42,197 bases of DNA from an uncultured Bacteroidales bacterium (GCA_900547755.1 URIC01000013.1:1-42197), one strand, 5' to 3'; positions 25,528 through 34,876 are shown, counted from the stretch's first letter. The notes: generated by a model from the sequence alone, not told the origin. Made by a program: numbers and translations.

Positions 25528-26511
25528 ATGTCTTTGCCCATATCCGCGAGTTTTGATATACCCCCTGAGATTGCTTCCGCGCTCTCAGGGGGCACATTGC
25601 CTCTTATGGCTGTGGTCGGACCTACCGCCTGTGGCAAGACCCGGCGTGCCGTAAGCCTGGCACGTATGTTGAATGCCGAAATCATAAGCGGCGACTCACG
25701 CCAGGTGTATCGGGGTATGGATATAGGTACCGGCAAGGACCTTGACGAATACGGCGATGTCCCCGTTCATCTGATTGACATCTGTCCTCCCGGTTACAAA
25801 TATAATCTGCATGAGTTCCTGCGCGATTATGCCCGTGCCGAATCGGACATCCGGACCCGAGGCAAGAATGTAATCCTCTGCGGAGGAACCGGCATGTATG
25901 TGGAGGCTGTTCTCGCCGGTCTGCGTCTGCCTGAAGTTCCTGAGAATAAGGCGTTGCGTCTTTCCTTGGCCGGAAAGTCTCTTGCAGAGCTTACTGAAAT
26001 TCTTGCGGCCAAGAAACAGTTGCACAACGTCAGCGATGTAGACACATGTGCCCGAGCCATTCGCGGCATTGAAATACAGACATATTACGAGGAGCATCCC
26101 GAAGCGGCTGCTACGGTGGACCGTAAGACGGCTATTCCGCCGGATTCGTTGATTATACTTGTTGACATTCCTCGCGATGCCCGCCGTAGGCGTATCTCCG
26201 AGCGTCTTGATTCACGCCTGCTTCAAGGTATGGAGCAGGAGGTGCTTTCTTTGTTGAAGAACGGTGTGTCAGTTGAGGATTTGGAATACTACGGACTTGA
26301 GTACAAATTCGTTACCCAATGCGTCACAGGCCGTATCTCCCGTGAGCGTATGAAGCATGACCTCGAGATAGCTATCCATCAGTTTGCCAAACGTCAGATG
26401 ACATGGTACCGGGGGATGGAGCGCCGGGGCTTTAAACTTTATCCGCTTGCCTGGGACCTCCCGGACGCTGACTTTGACAAGGCTGTCCTGTCCCTGCTCG
26501 CAAGTCGCTGA
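25528..26511 (+). CDS. miaA: tRNA dimethylallyltransferase (MiaA family)
   Basis: The 327-residue protein has a P-loop GPTACGKT (about 31-38), the tRNA/DMAPP region EIISGDSRQVYRGMDIGTGKDL, and GGTGMYVEAVL. It transfers a dimethylallyl group to A37 of tRNAs that read U-starting codons. Where most MiaA have GTAKP, this one has GTGKDLDEYG, and the region after it differs, so it may be one of two MiaA paralogs that Bacteroidota often carry. Translation is probably coupled with the upstream membrane protein gene. Confidence 0.85.
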   Translation: MSLPISASFDIPPEIASALSGGTLPLMAVVGPTACGKTRRAVSLARMLNAEIISGDSRQVYRGMDIGTGKDLDEYGDVPVHLIDICPPGYKYNLHEFLRDYARAESDIRTRGKNVILCGGTGMYVEAVLAGLRLPEVPENKALRLSLAGKSLAELTEILAAKKQLHNVSDVDTCARAIRGIEIQTYYEEHPEAAATVDRKTAIPPDSLIILVDIPRDARRRRISERLDSRLLQGMEQEVLSLLKNGVSVEDLEYYGLEYKFVTQCVTGRISRERMKHDLEIAIHQFAKRQMTWYRGMERRGFKLYPLAWDLPDADFDKAVLSLLASR

Positions 26512-26578
26512 CACTGTCTTCCACCCTGCACAATAAATACCCATTCGGGGACGTTTTATATAGAAGCATTACAGCAAT

Positions 26579-27976
26579 ATGAGACATTACTCCTTCCCGA
26601 AATATTTACTTTCCGCGCTGCTCTTATGTGTGGCTATCTCGGTTCATGCCGCAGGCCTCTCGTTCACAGGTTCCTCTCTTAAAGTTCTTGAAGAGTCCCC
26701 GGACAAGTCTACCGGCCTTGACAGGATATATGTCGTCTACGACGTAAAAGGGGTGTCCGCCACCTATACCGCGACTTCCGACCGACAGGTCAAATGGTAT
26801 AAATACAGTACCTTGGGAGGCGGATATGCCGAAGAGGTCACAGGCGTTTCCATCTCCGGCAGGGAGACGACGCTTGTACAGGTAGAGGGTGATATGGGCT
26901 ATATAATAGAGGAGGGCACCGACCGGCATTACTATTGGGTAGCGGACTATTCTCCCCATCGCCTTTGGCTACGGGCCATCGGTGCCGCAGACACTCAGGA
27001 GTGCGGCATGACCACTCTGCATCTGACAATGGAGGGTACACCTCTGCATTATTACACCATCAACGGCAGGATGATGACCCTCTCCCAGGACATAGAGCTG
27101 TCTTACACCACTCAGGAGTGGGATGAGGAGGCAGCTCAGTACATAAATGTGGAGAAAACGGACCTCCTTGAAGAGGTTTCCGAAACCCTGCGTGTCATTC
27201 CGCCGGCTTATGCCGATACCCGGTTCCGTATCAGCGGTGACAAATTTCTCAAGCAGTGGAACTGGTTACAGGAAGCCGAGAGCGACGTGATTCCCGCTTT
27301 CTCCGTAGATGTCCATACATCGGCGGTACAGACACCCGTCAGCGAAGACCCCGACTATCGTTCCAATATAATCAATGGCGGGGACACTGACGGACTCGGC
27401 GGAAGCGCTCCGGCGGATATCACATTCACGGCCGAGTGTACCGATGCTGTAATCCATCACGAGTGGCAATTGGCTTCAGACCCTGATTTCGAGAATCTGA
27501 TTTACCGTTTCAACGAGCAGGATTTGAACTACGTTTTCCGCGAACAGGGCACTACTTATGTGCGTTACATCGGCTCTAACTCCAGTGGCGAATGTGAGGC
27601 TTACGGGGAGACATACACCGTCAACATAGGTGACTCGCAGCTTATCTGCCCCAACGCGTTCTCACCTGGCGCGACACCCGGAGTGAACGACGAGTGGAAG
27701 GTCAGTTTTCGAAGCATCGTGGAGTTTGAATGTTGGATTTTCAATCGGCACGGAGAGCAACTGTTCCATTTTACAGACCCGCTGCAAGGATGGGACGGCA
27801 AGCATAGAGGCAAGTTGGTAAAGCCGGGCGTTTATTTCTATGTGATAGACGCCAAGGGGGCCGACGGTAAGCATTACAAGTTGAGCGGAGACATCAACAT
27901 CATTAACTATCGGGGCGGTTCCGGTACTTCAGGCGGTGACGACTCCGGCTCTGCCGGCGGCGAAACCACAGAGTAA
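26579..27976 (+). CDS. Exported protein with CHU_C (gliding motility-associated) C-terminal domain
   Basis: The 465-residue protein has a signal peptide (to about residue 24, VHAAG). The main body is beta-rich without a clear enzyme motif. Residues about 355-445 match the CHU_C/type B sorting domain: CPNAFSPGATPGVND, the strand FECWIFNRHGEQLF, GWDGKHRGKLVKPGVYFYVI. In Flavobacteria this domain directs secretion by the type IX system. Here it is followed by a 20-residue Gly/Ser/Asp-rich tail, so the signal is not terminal, and no type IX gene is nearby. The role is unknown. Confidence 0.8.
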   Translation: MRHYSFPKYLLSALLLCVAISVHAAGLSFTGSSLKVLEESPDKSTGLDRIYVVYDVKGVSATYTATSDRQVKWYKYSTLGGGYAEEVTGVSISGRETTLVQVEGDMGYIIEEGTDRHYYWVADYSPHRLWLRAIGAADTQECGMTTLHLTMEGTPLHYYTINGRMMTLSQDIELSYTTQEWDEEAAQYINVEKTDLLEEVSETLRVIPPAYADTRFRISGDKFLKQWNWLQEAESDVIPAFSVDVHTSAVQTPVSEDPDYRSNIINGGDTDGLGGSAPADITFTAECTDAVIHHEWQLASDPDFENLIYRFNEQDLNYVFREQGTTYVRYIGSNSSGECEAYGETYTVNIGDSQLICPNAFSPGATPGVNDEWKVSFRSIVEFECWIFNRHGEQLFHFTDPLQGWDGKHRGKLVKPGVYFYVIDAKGADGKHYKLSGDINIINYRGGSGTSGGDDSGSAGGETTE

Positions 27977-27995
27977 ACTCCACCGCCATTTCAGT

Positions 27996-28015
27996 TGTTT
28001 TTAAACAGCCTCTTA
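27996..28015 (+). repeat. Half copy of the lipB terminator element, before uvrA
   Basis: Bases 27996-28015 repeat, with one extra T, the centre and right arm of the hairpin at 17791-17809. A shorter piece (aacagcctct) lies at 18604-18613. The left arm is missing here, so no stable hairpin forms. It sits 3 bases before the uvrA ATG. Confidence 0.6.
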
Positions 28016-28018
28016 CTT

Positions 28019-30871
28019 ATGAATGACATTTCAATGATGCCCGAGGCGAATGTGGAGGTCACAGGCGCCCGGGTCCATAATCTTAAGAATATAGATGTCA
28101 GCATCCCTCATGGAAAACTTACCGTGGTCACAGGTCTCAGCGGCTCCGGCAAGTCTTCCCTCGCGTTTGACACTATCTACGCCGAGGGTCAGCGACGATA
28201 TATAGAGACTTTTTCGGCTTATGCCCGTCATCTTCTGGGCAGCCTGGAGCGTCCCGACGTGGACCGTATCACAGGCCTCAGTCCGGTAATAAGCATCGAG
28301 CAGAAGACTACCAACCGCAACCCTCGAAGCACAATTGGCACGGTTACGGAAATTTACGACTTCCTGCGTCTTCTGTATGCTCGTGTCGGCCAGGCCCGCA
28401 GCTACGTTTCAGGCCTTCCTATGGTGAAGTATTCCGTGCCCCGGATAGTGGAGCTGATTTCGCAACTCTACGATAACCAAAGGATTTATATACTCGCGCC
28501 ACTGGTCAAGAATAGAAAGGGTCATTATAAGGACCTTTTCGAGAGCCTTCAGAAGAAAGGTTTTATGCGTGTACGTGTGGATGGTGAATTGCGTGAGATT
28601 ACCTCCGGCATGAAACTGAGCCGTTATCAGAACCATTCAATAGAATTGGTCGTAGACCGTATGCGTGCCACCGGCGATGACATACGTCGCCTCACGGAAT
28701 CTGTGGAACAAGCACTTAAGATGGGCGGCAAGCAGATGATGGTGGCCGATGCCGAGGGGGCGGATGTCAGGTATTTCTCTCAGCTACTCATGGACGCGGA
28801 GAATGGTATCTCTTACGCCGAGCCTGCGCCCCACAACTTCTCATTCAACTCGCCCCAGGGAGCCTGCCCGCGATGCAAGGGTCTCGGCACGGTAAATATC
28901 ATTGACCGTGAGAAGCTGATTCCCGACCCCTCGAAGAGTATTTACTCCGGTGGCATAGAGCCCCTCGGAAAGTACAAAAACTCATTGCTTTTCTGGCAGA
29001 TAGAGGCTATATGCAAGCTCTATGGCTGCACTGTCAGGACTCCTATAGCCAATCTTCCCGAAGAGTGTATTTCCGACATCCTCTCCGGAACCGATGCCCG
29101 TCTTCATCTGGAGAACTCCACTATGAGCTACACCCACTGTAACGCCCCTTATACCGGTATACTGAAGTACATCGAGATGCAGCAGGATGATGAGGCGGGT
29201 GCCAAGGCTAAGAAATGGAGCGGACAGTTCTATTCCACTGTCGCTTGTCCGGAGTGCGGAGGCGCTCGTCTCAACCGGGAGGCCTTGCATTTCTTTATCG
29301 ACGACAAGAACATAGCCGATGTGGCCGCCATGGATATTTCCAGCCTTCTTGAATGGGTGACGGCTCTCCCCTCCAGACTTGAAGGAAAGGACAAGACTGT
29401 AGGTGAAGAGATAATCAAAGAGATAGCCGCACGTCTGCGCTTTCTGGTAGACGTGGGCCTCGGATATCTGAGTCTCGCTCGTCCTTCAGCTACTCTCAGC
29501 GGCGGCGAGAGCCAGCGTATACACCTTGCCACACAGATTGGGTCGCAGCTCGTAAACGTCCTTTACATTCTGGATGAGCCTTCCATCGGTCTCCATCAGC
29601 GCGACAACGTACGTCTCATCAACTCTCTCTGTAATCTCCGCGATGTAGGTAACACAGTCATTGTGGTGGAACACGACAAGGACATAATGCTTCGTGCCGA
29701 CTATATAGTCGATATCGGTCCGGGTGCTGGAGAAGCGGGAGGCAGAGTCATGTACCAGGGCAGTCCGCGCGATATGCTTCGCGCCGACACCCTTACAGCC
29801 AGGTATCTCACAGGCCGTCGTTCCATACCGGTGCCTCAAGAGCGCCGTAAGGGCAACGGTCAGTATTTGCGTTTGCTTGGTGCCTCCGGCCATAACCTTA
29901 AGAATGTGGACCTCCATCTTCCTCTCGGTAAACTGAATGTGGTGACGGGTGTCAGTGGTTCCGGTAAGTCATCGCTCATCAACGGCACCCTGACGCCGAT
30001 TCTCTCCCGCGAGCTATATCGCTCACAGCAACCTCCGCTTCCATATCGGGAAATAAAAGGTCTGGAGAATATAGACAAGCTGGTGAGTGTGGACCAAAGT
30101 CCTTTGGGCCGTTCTCCGCGCTCCAATCCCGCTACATATACCGGCCTTTTCGCTGATATCCGCAAGTTATTTGTCGCACTTCCAGAGGCACAGATACGCG
30201 GATACAAACCGGGTCGTTTCTCCTTTAACGTAAGTGGAGGCCGTTGTGAGGTATGCAAAGGCAATGGTTACCGCACCATTGAGATGAACTTTCTGCCTGA
30301 TGTCCTTGTCCCATGCGAGCAGTGCCACGGCAAACGGTATAACCGTGAGACCCTGGAGGTGCGCTTCAAAGGCAAATCAATAGCCGATGTCCTGGAGATG
30401 ACGGTGGATAAGGCCGCTGAGTTCTTTGCCGCTCAACCTACTATATTGCGCAAGCTCAAGGCTTTGCAGGATGTGGGTCTTGGATACATCACTCTCGGAC
30501 AGCCTTCGTCCACTCTTTCCGGTGGCGAGAACCAGAGGGTCAAGTTGGCCACCGAGCTGTCTAAGAAAGCTACCGGCCGCACGCTCTTCCTGCTTGATGA
30601 GCCTACCACGGGTCTGCATTTTGAGGACATACGTGTTCTGATGCGGACTCTATCGAATCTTGCCGACAAAGGCAATACCCTACTTATAATAGAGCATAAC
30701 CTGGACGTAATCAAACTTGCTGACCATATCATAGATATGGGACCGGAAGGCGGCGAGGGAGGCGGCTCTATAATAGGGGAAGGCACCCCTGAGGAAATAG
30801 CCGATACGGACACCCCCACAGGACGTTTCCTGCGGGCCGAACTTGCCGGCATGAGTCTGCTTGAGGCTTGA
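28019..30871 (+). CDS. uvrA: Excinuclease ABC subunit A
   Basis: The 950-residue protein is the damage-sensing ATPase of nucleotide excision repair. It has two ABC modules: Walker A GLSGSGKSS and GVSGSGKSS, signatures LSGGESQR and LSGGENQR, and Walker B YILDEPSIGLH and FLLDEPTTGLH. Zinc-finger Cys pairs are CPRCKG, CPECGG, CEVCKG and CEQCHG. The ATG at 28019 is the first good start; the frame upstream only offers a TTG at 27995, which would add 8 hydrophobic residues. Length is typical. Confidence 0.95.
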   Translation: MNDISMMPEANVEVTGARVHNLKNIDVSIPHGKLTVVTGLSGSGKSSLAFDTIYAEGQRRYIETFSAYARHLLGSLERPDVDRITGLSPVISIEQKTTNRNPRSTIGTVTEIYDFLRLLYARVGQARSYVSGLPMVKYSVPRIVELISQLYDNQRIYILAPLVKNRKGHYKDLFESLQKKGFMRVRVDGELREITSGMKLSRYQNHSIELVVDRMRATGDDIRRLTESVEQALKMGGKQMMVADAEGADVRYFSQLLMDAENGISYAEPAPHNFSFNSPQGACPRCKGLGTVNIIDREKLIPDPSKSIYSGGIEPLGKYKNSLLFWQIEAICKLYGCTVRTPIANLPEECISDILSGTDARLHLENSTMSYTHCNAPYTGILKYIEMQQDDEAGAKAKKWSGQFYSTVACPECGGARLNREALHFFIDDKNIADVAAMDISSLLEWVTALPSRLEGKDKTVGEEIIKEIAARLRFLVDVGLGYLSLARPSATLSGGESQRIHLATQIGSQLVNVLYILDEPSIGLHQRDNVRLINSLCNLRDVGNTVIVVEHDKDIMLRADYIVDIGPGAGEAGGRVMYQGSPRDMLRADTLTARYLTGRRSIPVPQERRKGNGQYLRLLGASGHNLKNVDLHLPLGKLNVVTGVSGSGKSSLINGTLTPILSRELYRSQQPPLPYREIKGLENIDKLVSVDQSPLGRSPRSNPATYTGLFADIRKLFVALPEAQIRGYKPGRFSFNVSGGRCEVCKGNGYRTIEMNFLPDVLVPCEQCHGKRYNRETLEVRFKGKSIADVLEMTVDKAAEFFAAQPTILRKLKALQDVGLGYITLGQPSSTLSGGENQRVKLATELSKKATGRTLFLLDEPTTGLHFEDIRVLMRTLSNLADKGNTLLIIEHNLDVIKLADHIIDMGPEGGEGGGSIIGEGTPEEIADTDTPTGRFLRAELAGMSLLEA

Positions 30872-30954
30872 AATCCGAGTCTTAAGGAACACGTATGAAC
30901 TATAGTATCCTTCCTGTTGTTATGAAATATAATCATTAAATTTAAGTAACAATT

Positions 30955-31251
30955 ATGGAAAAATTCGAAGAAATAATTAATTCTGATACCCCTGTGTTGG
31001 TCGACTTCTTCGCGACATGGTGCGGACCATGCAAGGCTATGCACCCTATTCTGGAAGATTTGAGTGCCAAAGTGGCCGGTAAGGCTCGCATCATTACCGT
31101 CGATATAGACAAAAACAGTGAGCTTGCGTCCAAAATGAATGTATCGTCAGTGCCTACACTCATGATTTTCAAGAATGGCGAATTAAAGTGGCGCACTTCA
31201 GGAGTAACGCGAGCCACTATCCTCGCGGAACAGCTCGCCAAGTTCTATTGA
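30955..31251 (+). CDS. trxA: Thioredoxin
   Basis: The 98-residue protein is a single thioredoxin fold without a signal peptide, so it acts in the cytoplasm. The redox site is WCGPC (Cys23, Cys26) after VDFFAT, and the cis-proline is in SVPTLMIF. It reduces disulfides of ribonucleotide reductase, peroxidases and others. It lies 83 bases after uvrA in an AT-rich gap that probably holds its own promoter, and a strong terminator follows. Confidence 0.95.
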   Translation: MEKFEEIINSDTPVLVDFFATWCGPCKAMHPILEDLSAKVAGKARIITVDIDKNSELASKMNVSSVPTLMIFKNGELKWRTSGVTRATILAEQLAKFY

Positions 31252-31301
31252 AACACTCTACATTGTCCTATATAGGACTTATTGTTTTGTTTATGGTTAA
31301 A

Positions 31302-31345
31302 GATTAAGAAACCTGCAAGCCCTCCGGCCTGCAGGTTTCTTAATC
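31302..31345 (+). terminator. 16-bp hairpin terminator after trxA
   Basis: Arms 31302-31317 and 31330-31345 are perfectly complementary with a 12-base loop; T/A-rich ends allow termination in both directions. A smaller palindrome gtcctatataggac (31265-31278) with a T-rich tail lies just before it. Confidence 0.8.
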
Positions 31346-31566
31346 CAAATAATCTCTAATTAGTCCGTCTTGTATAATGGCGAGCCAATACTGAGTGTTT
31401 CTGTACGGACTTTTCTTTTTTTCGCAGTGCGTCCCGCAGGTCCGTTGACCTGGAAGTCGGGGCGCGCATACTTGTGCCGTAGTTCGGCTTGTGTGTTTTT
31501 ATAATATATGCTTTTTATAGTATATAAAATTAATTGCTCTTTTCGGGGTGTGCCAAAGTGTGACTT
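31346..31566. other. Region between trxA and the sigma gene, with an open frame lacking a start
   Basis: Stretch without an assured gene. On the plus strand agtccgt (31362-31368) and acggact (31405-31411) can pair and are followed by a T-run (31411-31421), like the end of a transcript. On the minus strand the reading frame of the sigma gene stays open after its stop for 68 codons, to a stop at 31360-31362. The second half of that frame has codon use like real genes here, but it holds no ATG, GTG or TTG. A 37-codon ATG frame also exists in another phase. I call none of these a gene. Confidence 0.35.
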
Positions 31567-32073
31567 TTAGCGGTAGTCACGCAAAATGGTCTGGAGGCGC
31601 TGGCGAGCGAAGAAAATACGGCTCTTCACGGTGCCTAACGGGAGGTCCATCTTCTCGGCTATTCCCTGATATTTGTATCCGGCTACGTGCATTGAGAAGG
31701 GGATACGGTATTCGTCGGAGAACGAGTTGATGGCGTGGTTAATTTCTTTTATGGCGATTGTACCCTCGGGAGAGTCGAGACCGCTGTTCTGGCTCACGTT
31801 GAGGTGATAGAGGTCTTCGGTCTGGTCAATTACCGTGGCCTTGCGTACGGTCTGGCGGTAATTGTTGATGAAGATATTGCGCATGATGGTGAAAATCCAT
31901 CCTTTGAAGTTTACGTTGTCAACGTATTTTTCCTCATTGTCAAGAGCCTTAAGGGTAGTGTCCTGGAGCAAATCCTCAGCCTGTTCCCGGTTTGTCGTGA
32001 GCTGGTATGCGAAATTCAACAGGTTGCCTTGCAGCCCGAGAAGACGTCTCTTAAAAGATTCTTTTGCACTCAT
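31567..32073 (-). CDS. ECF-type RNA polymerase sigma factor
   Basis: The 168-residue protein has sigma region 2 (about 15-85; NREQAEDLLQDTTLKAL and FKGWIFTIMRNIFINNYR) and region 4 (about 115-165; INSFSDEYRIPFSMHVAGYKYQGIAEKMDLPLGTVKSRIFFARQRL). It directs RNA polymerase to a special promoter set. No FecR-type or zinc anti-sigma gene is adjacent. A lon terminator separates it from the gene upstream, so it is transcribed alone. Confidence 0.93.
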   Translation of the reverse strand: MSAKESFKRRLLGLQGNLLNFAYQLTTNREQAEDLLQDTTLKALDNEEKYVDNVNFKGWIFTIMRNIFINNYRQTVRKATVIDQTEDLYHLNVSQNSGLDSPEGTIAIKEINHAINSFSDEYRIPFSMHVAGYKYQGIAEKMDLPLGTVKSRIFFARQRLQTILRDYR

Positions 32074-32135
32074 AATTGTAGAGATTATTGTTTTGAATTA
32101 TATAATATAAAAACGAATGATTCCTTAAAAAGTTT

Positions 32136-32165
32136 GACCGGACGGCAAAAAAAAGTCGTCCGGTC
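32136..32165 (-). terminator. Terminator after lon
   Basis: gaccggacggc (32136-32146) pairs with gtcgtccggtc (32155-32165) over 11 bp with one wobble and an A8 loop (T8 on the lon strand). A T-rich tail (aaactttttaag) follows on the minus strand, 45 bases past the lon stop. Confidence 0.75.
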
Positions 32166-32210
32166 TTATAAATTATATTAAAAATTGTTTTAAGGGCTAA
32201 AAAATGCACA

Positions 32211-34784
32211 TCATTCCACTGTTTTCGGAGTCTCTTCGGGCTTTCTGGGTCGGAGCGGGGGAAGTCCGGTGTCTGTTTCGTCGGTCAGAGCAAAGTCTAT
32301 TACTTCCTGTATGGTATCCACATAGTGGAAGGTGAGGCCACTGATGTATTCTTTTTTTATTTCCTCGATATTCTTGCGGTTCTCGCTGCACAGCATCACC
32401 GTCTGGCAGCCGGCACGTTTGGCAGCGAGAATCTTTTCCTTTATGCCGCCTACCGGCAGTACCTTTCCTCGCAGAGTTATTTCTCCGGTCATAGCCAGGC
32501 GCGGACGTATTTTGCGCCGAGTGAAGGCTGAGGCTAACGCCAAGGTCATGGTTATGCCGGCCGACGGTCCGTCTTTGGGAATGGCGCCTTCCGGCACATG
32601 AAGGTGTACGTGGTAAGAATCGAAGAGTGCCGGGTCTATATTCAGGGTGTCGGCATGGGCTTTCAGATACTGCATCGCCAATGTGGCCGACTCCTTCATC
32701 ACATCGCCTAACTGACCGGTGATGGTCAGTTTCTCACCTTTACCCGGAGTCAGCGATGTCTCGATGAAGAGAATCTCTCCGCCAACGGCTGTCCAGGCAA
32801 GACCGGTGGCCACACCGGCAGGCATATCGGCCTCCCAGATGTCCGGGTGTACAAGCTCAGGGCCCAGGAGGTCGTGCAGCATTTCTACGGTCACTGTCTT
32901 TTCCATATCGTGGCCACGGGCCCGTTTCACTGCCAGGCGGCGTATGGCCTTGGCAAGTCTTTTCTCAAGCAGGCGCACGCCGCTTTCCCGGGTGTAATTG
33001 TCTATGATATGGCGTACGGCTTCTTCCGTAAAGGTAACTTCATCTGCCGCCAGGCCATGGTCTGTAAGAATACGGGGAATGAGATGTCGCTGTGCTATAG
33101 CCACTTTCTCTTCGGCTACGTATCCGGAGATTTCAATAATCTCCATGCGGTCTCTTAAGGGACGCGAGATAGTGTCCAGATTATTGGCTGTCGCTATGAA
33201 CATCACCTTCGAGAGGTCATAGTCCACATCCAGATAATTGTCATGGAACTTGTTGTTCTGTTCGGGGTCCAGCACTTCCAGCAGTGCGGTGGAGGGGTCC
33301 CCTTTCATGTCCTTGCCAATCTTGTCTATCTCATCCAGCACAAATACCGGATTGCCGGTGCCTGCCTTGAGAATACCGGATATAATGCGACCGGGCATCG
33401 CTCCCACGTATGTGCGGCGGTGGCCGCGTATTTCCGCCTCATCGTGTACACCGCCCAGGGCCACGCGCACATATTTGCGTCCCAGGGCCTCGGCTATGCT
33501 TTTGCCCAGCGAAGTCTTACCCACGCCGGGAGGGCCGTACAGACACATTATGGGGGCTTTCATGTCCTGACGCAGCTTCATAACAGCGACATGCTCTACG
33601 ATGCGTTCCTTTACCTTTTCCAGTCCGTAATGGTCTTTCTCCAATTGCTCCTCGATCTTGTCAATGTCAAGGTTGTCCTTGGAATATACATCCCAAGGCA
33701 GGTCGAGCATTGTTTCCAGATAACCGTATTGAATACCGTATTCGGGACTTGAGGCGTTGAAACGCTCCAGACGTCGCATCTCTTTGTCGAAATGTTTGCG
33801 TACCTGAGCGCTCCATTTCTTGTTTTCGGCCCGGGCATCCAGCTCGTCCATCTCCTCGTCCTCGATTGAGGCGCCGCCCAGTTCCTCCTGCATGGCATTG
33901 ATTTGCTGACGCAGGAAGTGTTCTTTCTGCTGTTGGCTGAGGGTCTGGGAAGTTTTCTGCGCAATCTGCGCTTTGAGGTCAACCAACTGGGATGACATAT
34001 TCAGAGCCATAGCCAGTTTCTGGGCTCGCATCTTCAGGTCTCGTGTTTCCAGCAAATCCTGTTTGCTTGCCGTATCCAACGGGGAGTTGACCGAGGCGAA
34101 GTTCAGCTTGGAGAGTGGATGGTCAAGCTCATTGAACGATTTCAGCACTTCCCGGGTCTCGTCCATCCCGATGGTGTTGAGTATATGCTCGTAGGTGTTG
34201 TTGATTTCTTGCATCAACACCGGCATCTCAAGGTCGTTGTCTTTGGGGAACAGCTCCGGAAGTATCTTGACTTTCGAAGTGACTAAACCATTCTTTTGGG
34301 ATACGATGCGCTGCAGACGGCCGGCATTGTAGGTATGCAGGTATATCTCAAGCCCCTGCTCAGTATGCACAGACCGGAATATAGAGGCCATAACGCCTAC
34401 GGAGTATGCGCTGTCCTGCACCTGTTTGCGCTTCTGGGCCGCCGTAAGTTTAGGTGTTTCGCCGTTTACATCGGCGGTCCCGTTCCCGGAGTCCTGTTTT
34501 TGGGGGACATCCTCTTCCTGGCGAGATGATTTATCGCTCTCGGGACGCAGGCATACGAAGAAGATTTCTTCCTTTTTGGACTCCGCTGTCTGAGCTACTT
34601 CTATGTCCTCCGCATCCGTCAGGGTCAGAGGAATAGACATACCGGGGTAAAGCACCATATTTTCCATAAAGATAGTAGGGCACTTGTCAAACTCCTGATG
34701 TTCTTCCAGGTAAGAGTCCGGGGTAAAAGCCTTACGGCCTTCTCCCATAATATTTTTTTCAGCTTCGTTGTTATTCTTGGCCAT
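32211..34784 (-). CDS. lon: ATP-dependent protease Lon
   Basis: The 857-residue protein has the LON substrate-binding domain (about 35-260), a coiled segment, an AAA+ module with Walker A GPPGVGKTS and VFVLDEIDKIG, and the protease domain with catalytic Ser741 in PKDGPSAG and Lys782 in VGGIKEKIL. It degrades misfolded and regulatory proteins in the cytoplasm. The N-terminal domain contains a charged Gln/Glu/Asp-rich insert (near residues 85-125). The ATG at 34784 is preferred; the TTG at 34793 is the only in-frame alternative upstream. A structured leader of about 100 bases precedes it. Confidence 0.95.
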   Translation of the reverse strand: MAKNNNEAEKNIMGEGRKAFTPDSYLEEHQEFDKCPTIFMENMVLYPGMSIPLTLTDAEDIEVAQTAESKKEEIFFVCLRPESDKSSRQEEDVPQKQDSGNGTADVNGETPKLTAAQKRKQVQDSAYSVGVMASIFRSVHTEQGLEIYLHTYNAGRLQRIVSQKNGLVTSKVKILPELFPKDNDLEMPVLMQEINNTYEHILNTIGMDETREVLKSFNELDHPLSKLNFASVNSPLDTASKQDLLETRDLKMRAQKLAMALNMSSQLVDLKAQIAQKTSQTLSQQQKEHFLRQQINAMQEELGGASIEDEEMDELDARAENKKWSAQVRKHFDKEMRRLERFNASSPEYGIQYGYLETMLDLPWDVYSKDNLDIDKIEEQLEKDHYGLEKVKERIVEHVAVMKLRQDMKAPIMCLYGPPGVGKTSLGKSIAEALGRKYVRVALGGVHDEAEIRGHRRTYVGAMPGRIISGILKAGTGNPVFVLDEIDKIGKDMKGDPSTALLEVLDPEQNNKFHDNYLDVDYDLSKVMFIATANNLDTISRPLRDRMEIIEISGYVAEEKVAIAQRHLIPRILTDHGLAADEVTFTEEAVRHIIDNYTRESGVRLLEKRLAKAIRRLAVKRARGHDMEKTVTVEMLHDLLGPELVHPDIWEADMPAGVATGLAWTAVGGEILFIETSLTPGKGEKLTITGQLGDVMKESATLAMQYLKAHADTLNIDPALFDSYHVHLHVPEGAIPKDGPSAGITMTLALASAFTRRKIRPRLAMTGEITLRGKVLPVGGIKEKILAAKRAGCQTVMLCSENRKNIEEIKKEYISGLTFHYVDTIQEVIDFALTDETDTGLPPLRPRKPEETPKTVE

Positions 34785-34809
34785 GGATAGCAATCATTAA
34801 ATGACACGG

Positions 34810-34876
34810 GCTTATGCCGTCCGAGCCATACAGCCGGACTGAGTCATATAAAGAGAGCGAGAGGAACGGCATAAGC
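34810..34876 (-). promoter_or_regulatory. Structured leader of lon
   Basis: Arms gcttatgccgt (34810-34820) and acggcataagc (34866-34876) are perfectly complementary. A second inner pairing (gtccg at 34819-34823 with cggac near 34834-34838) uses bases of the outer arm, so the two cannot both form. The outer hairpin ends about 25 bases before the lon ATG. Confidence 0.5.
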
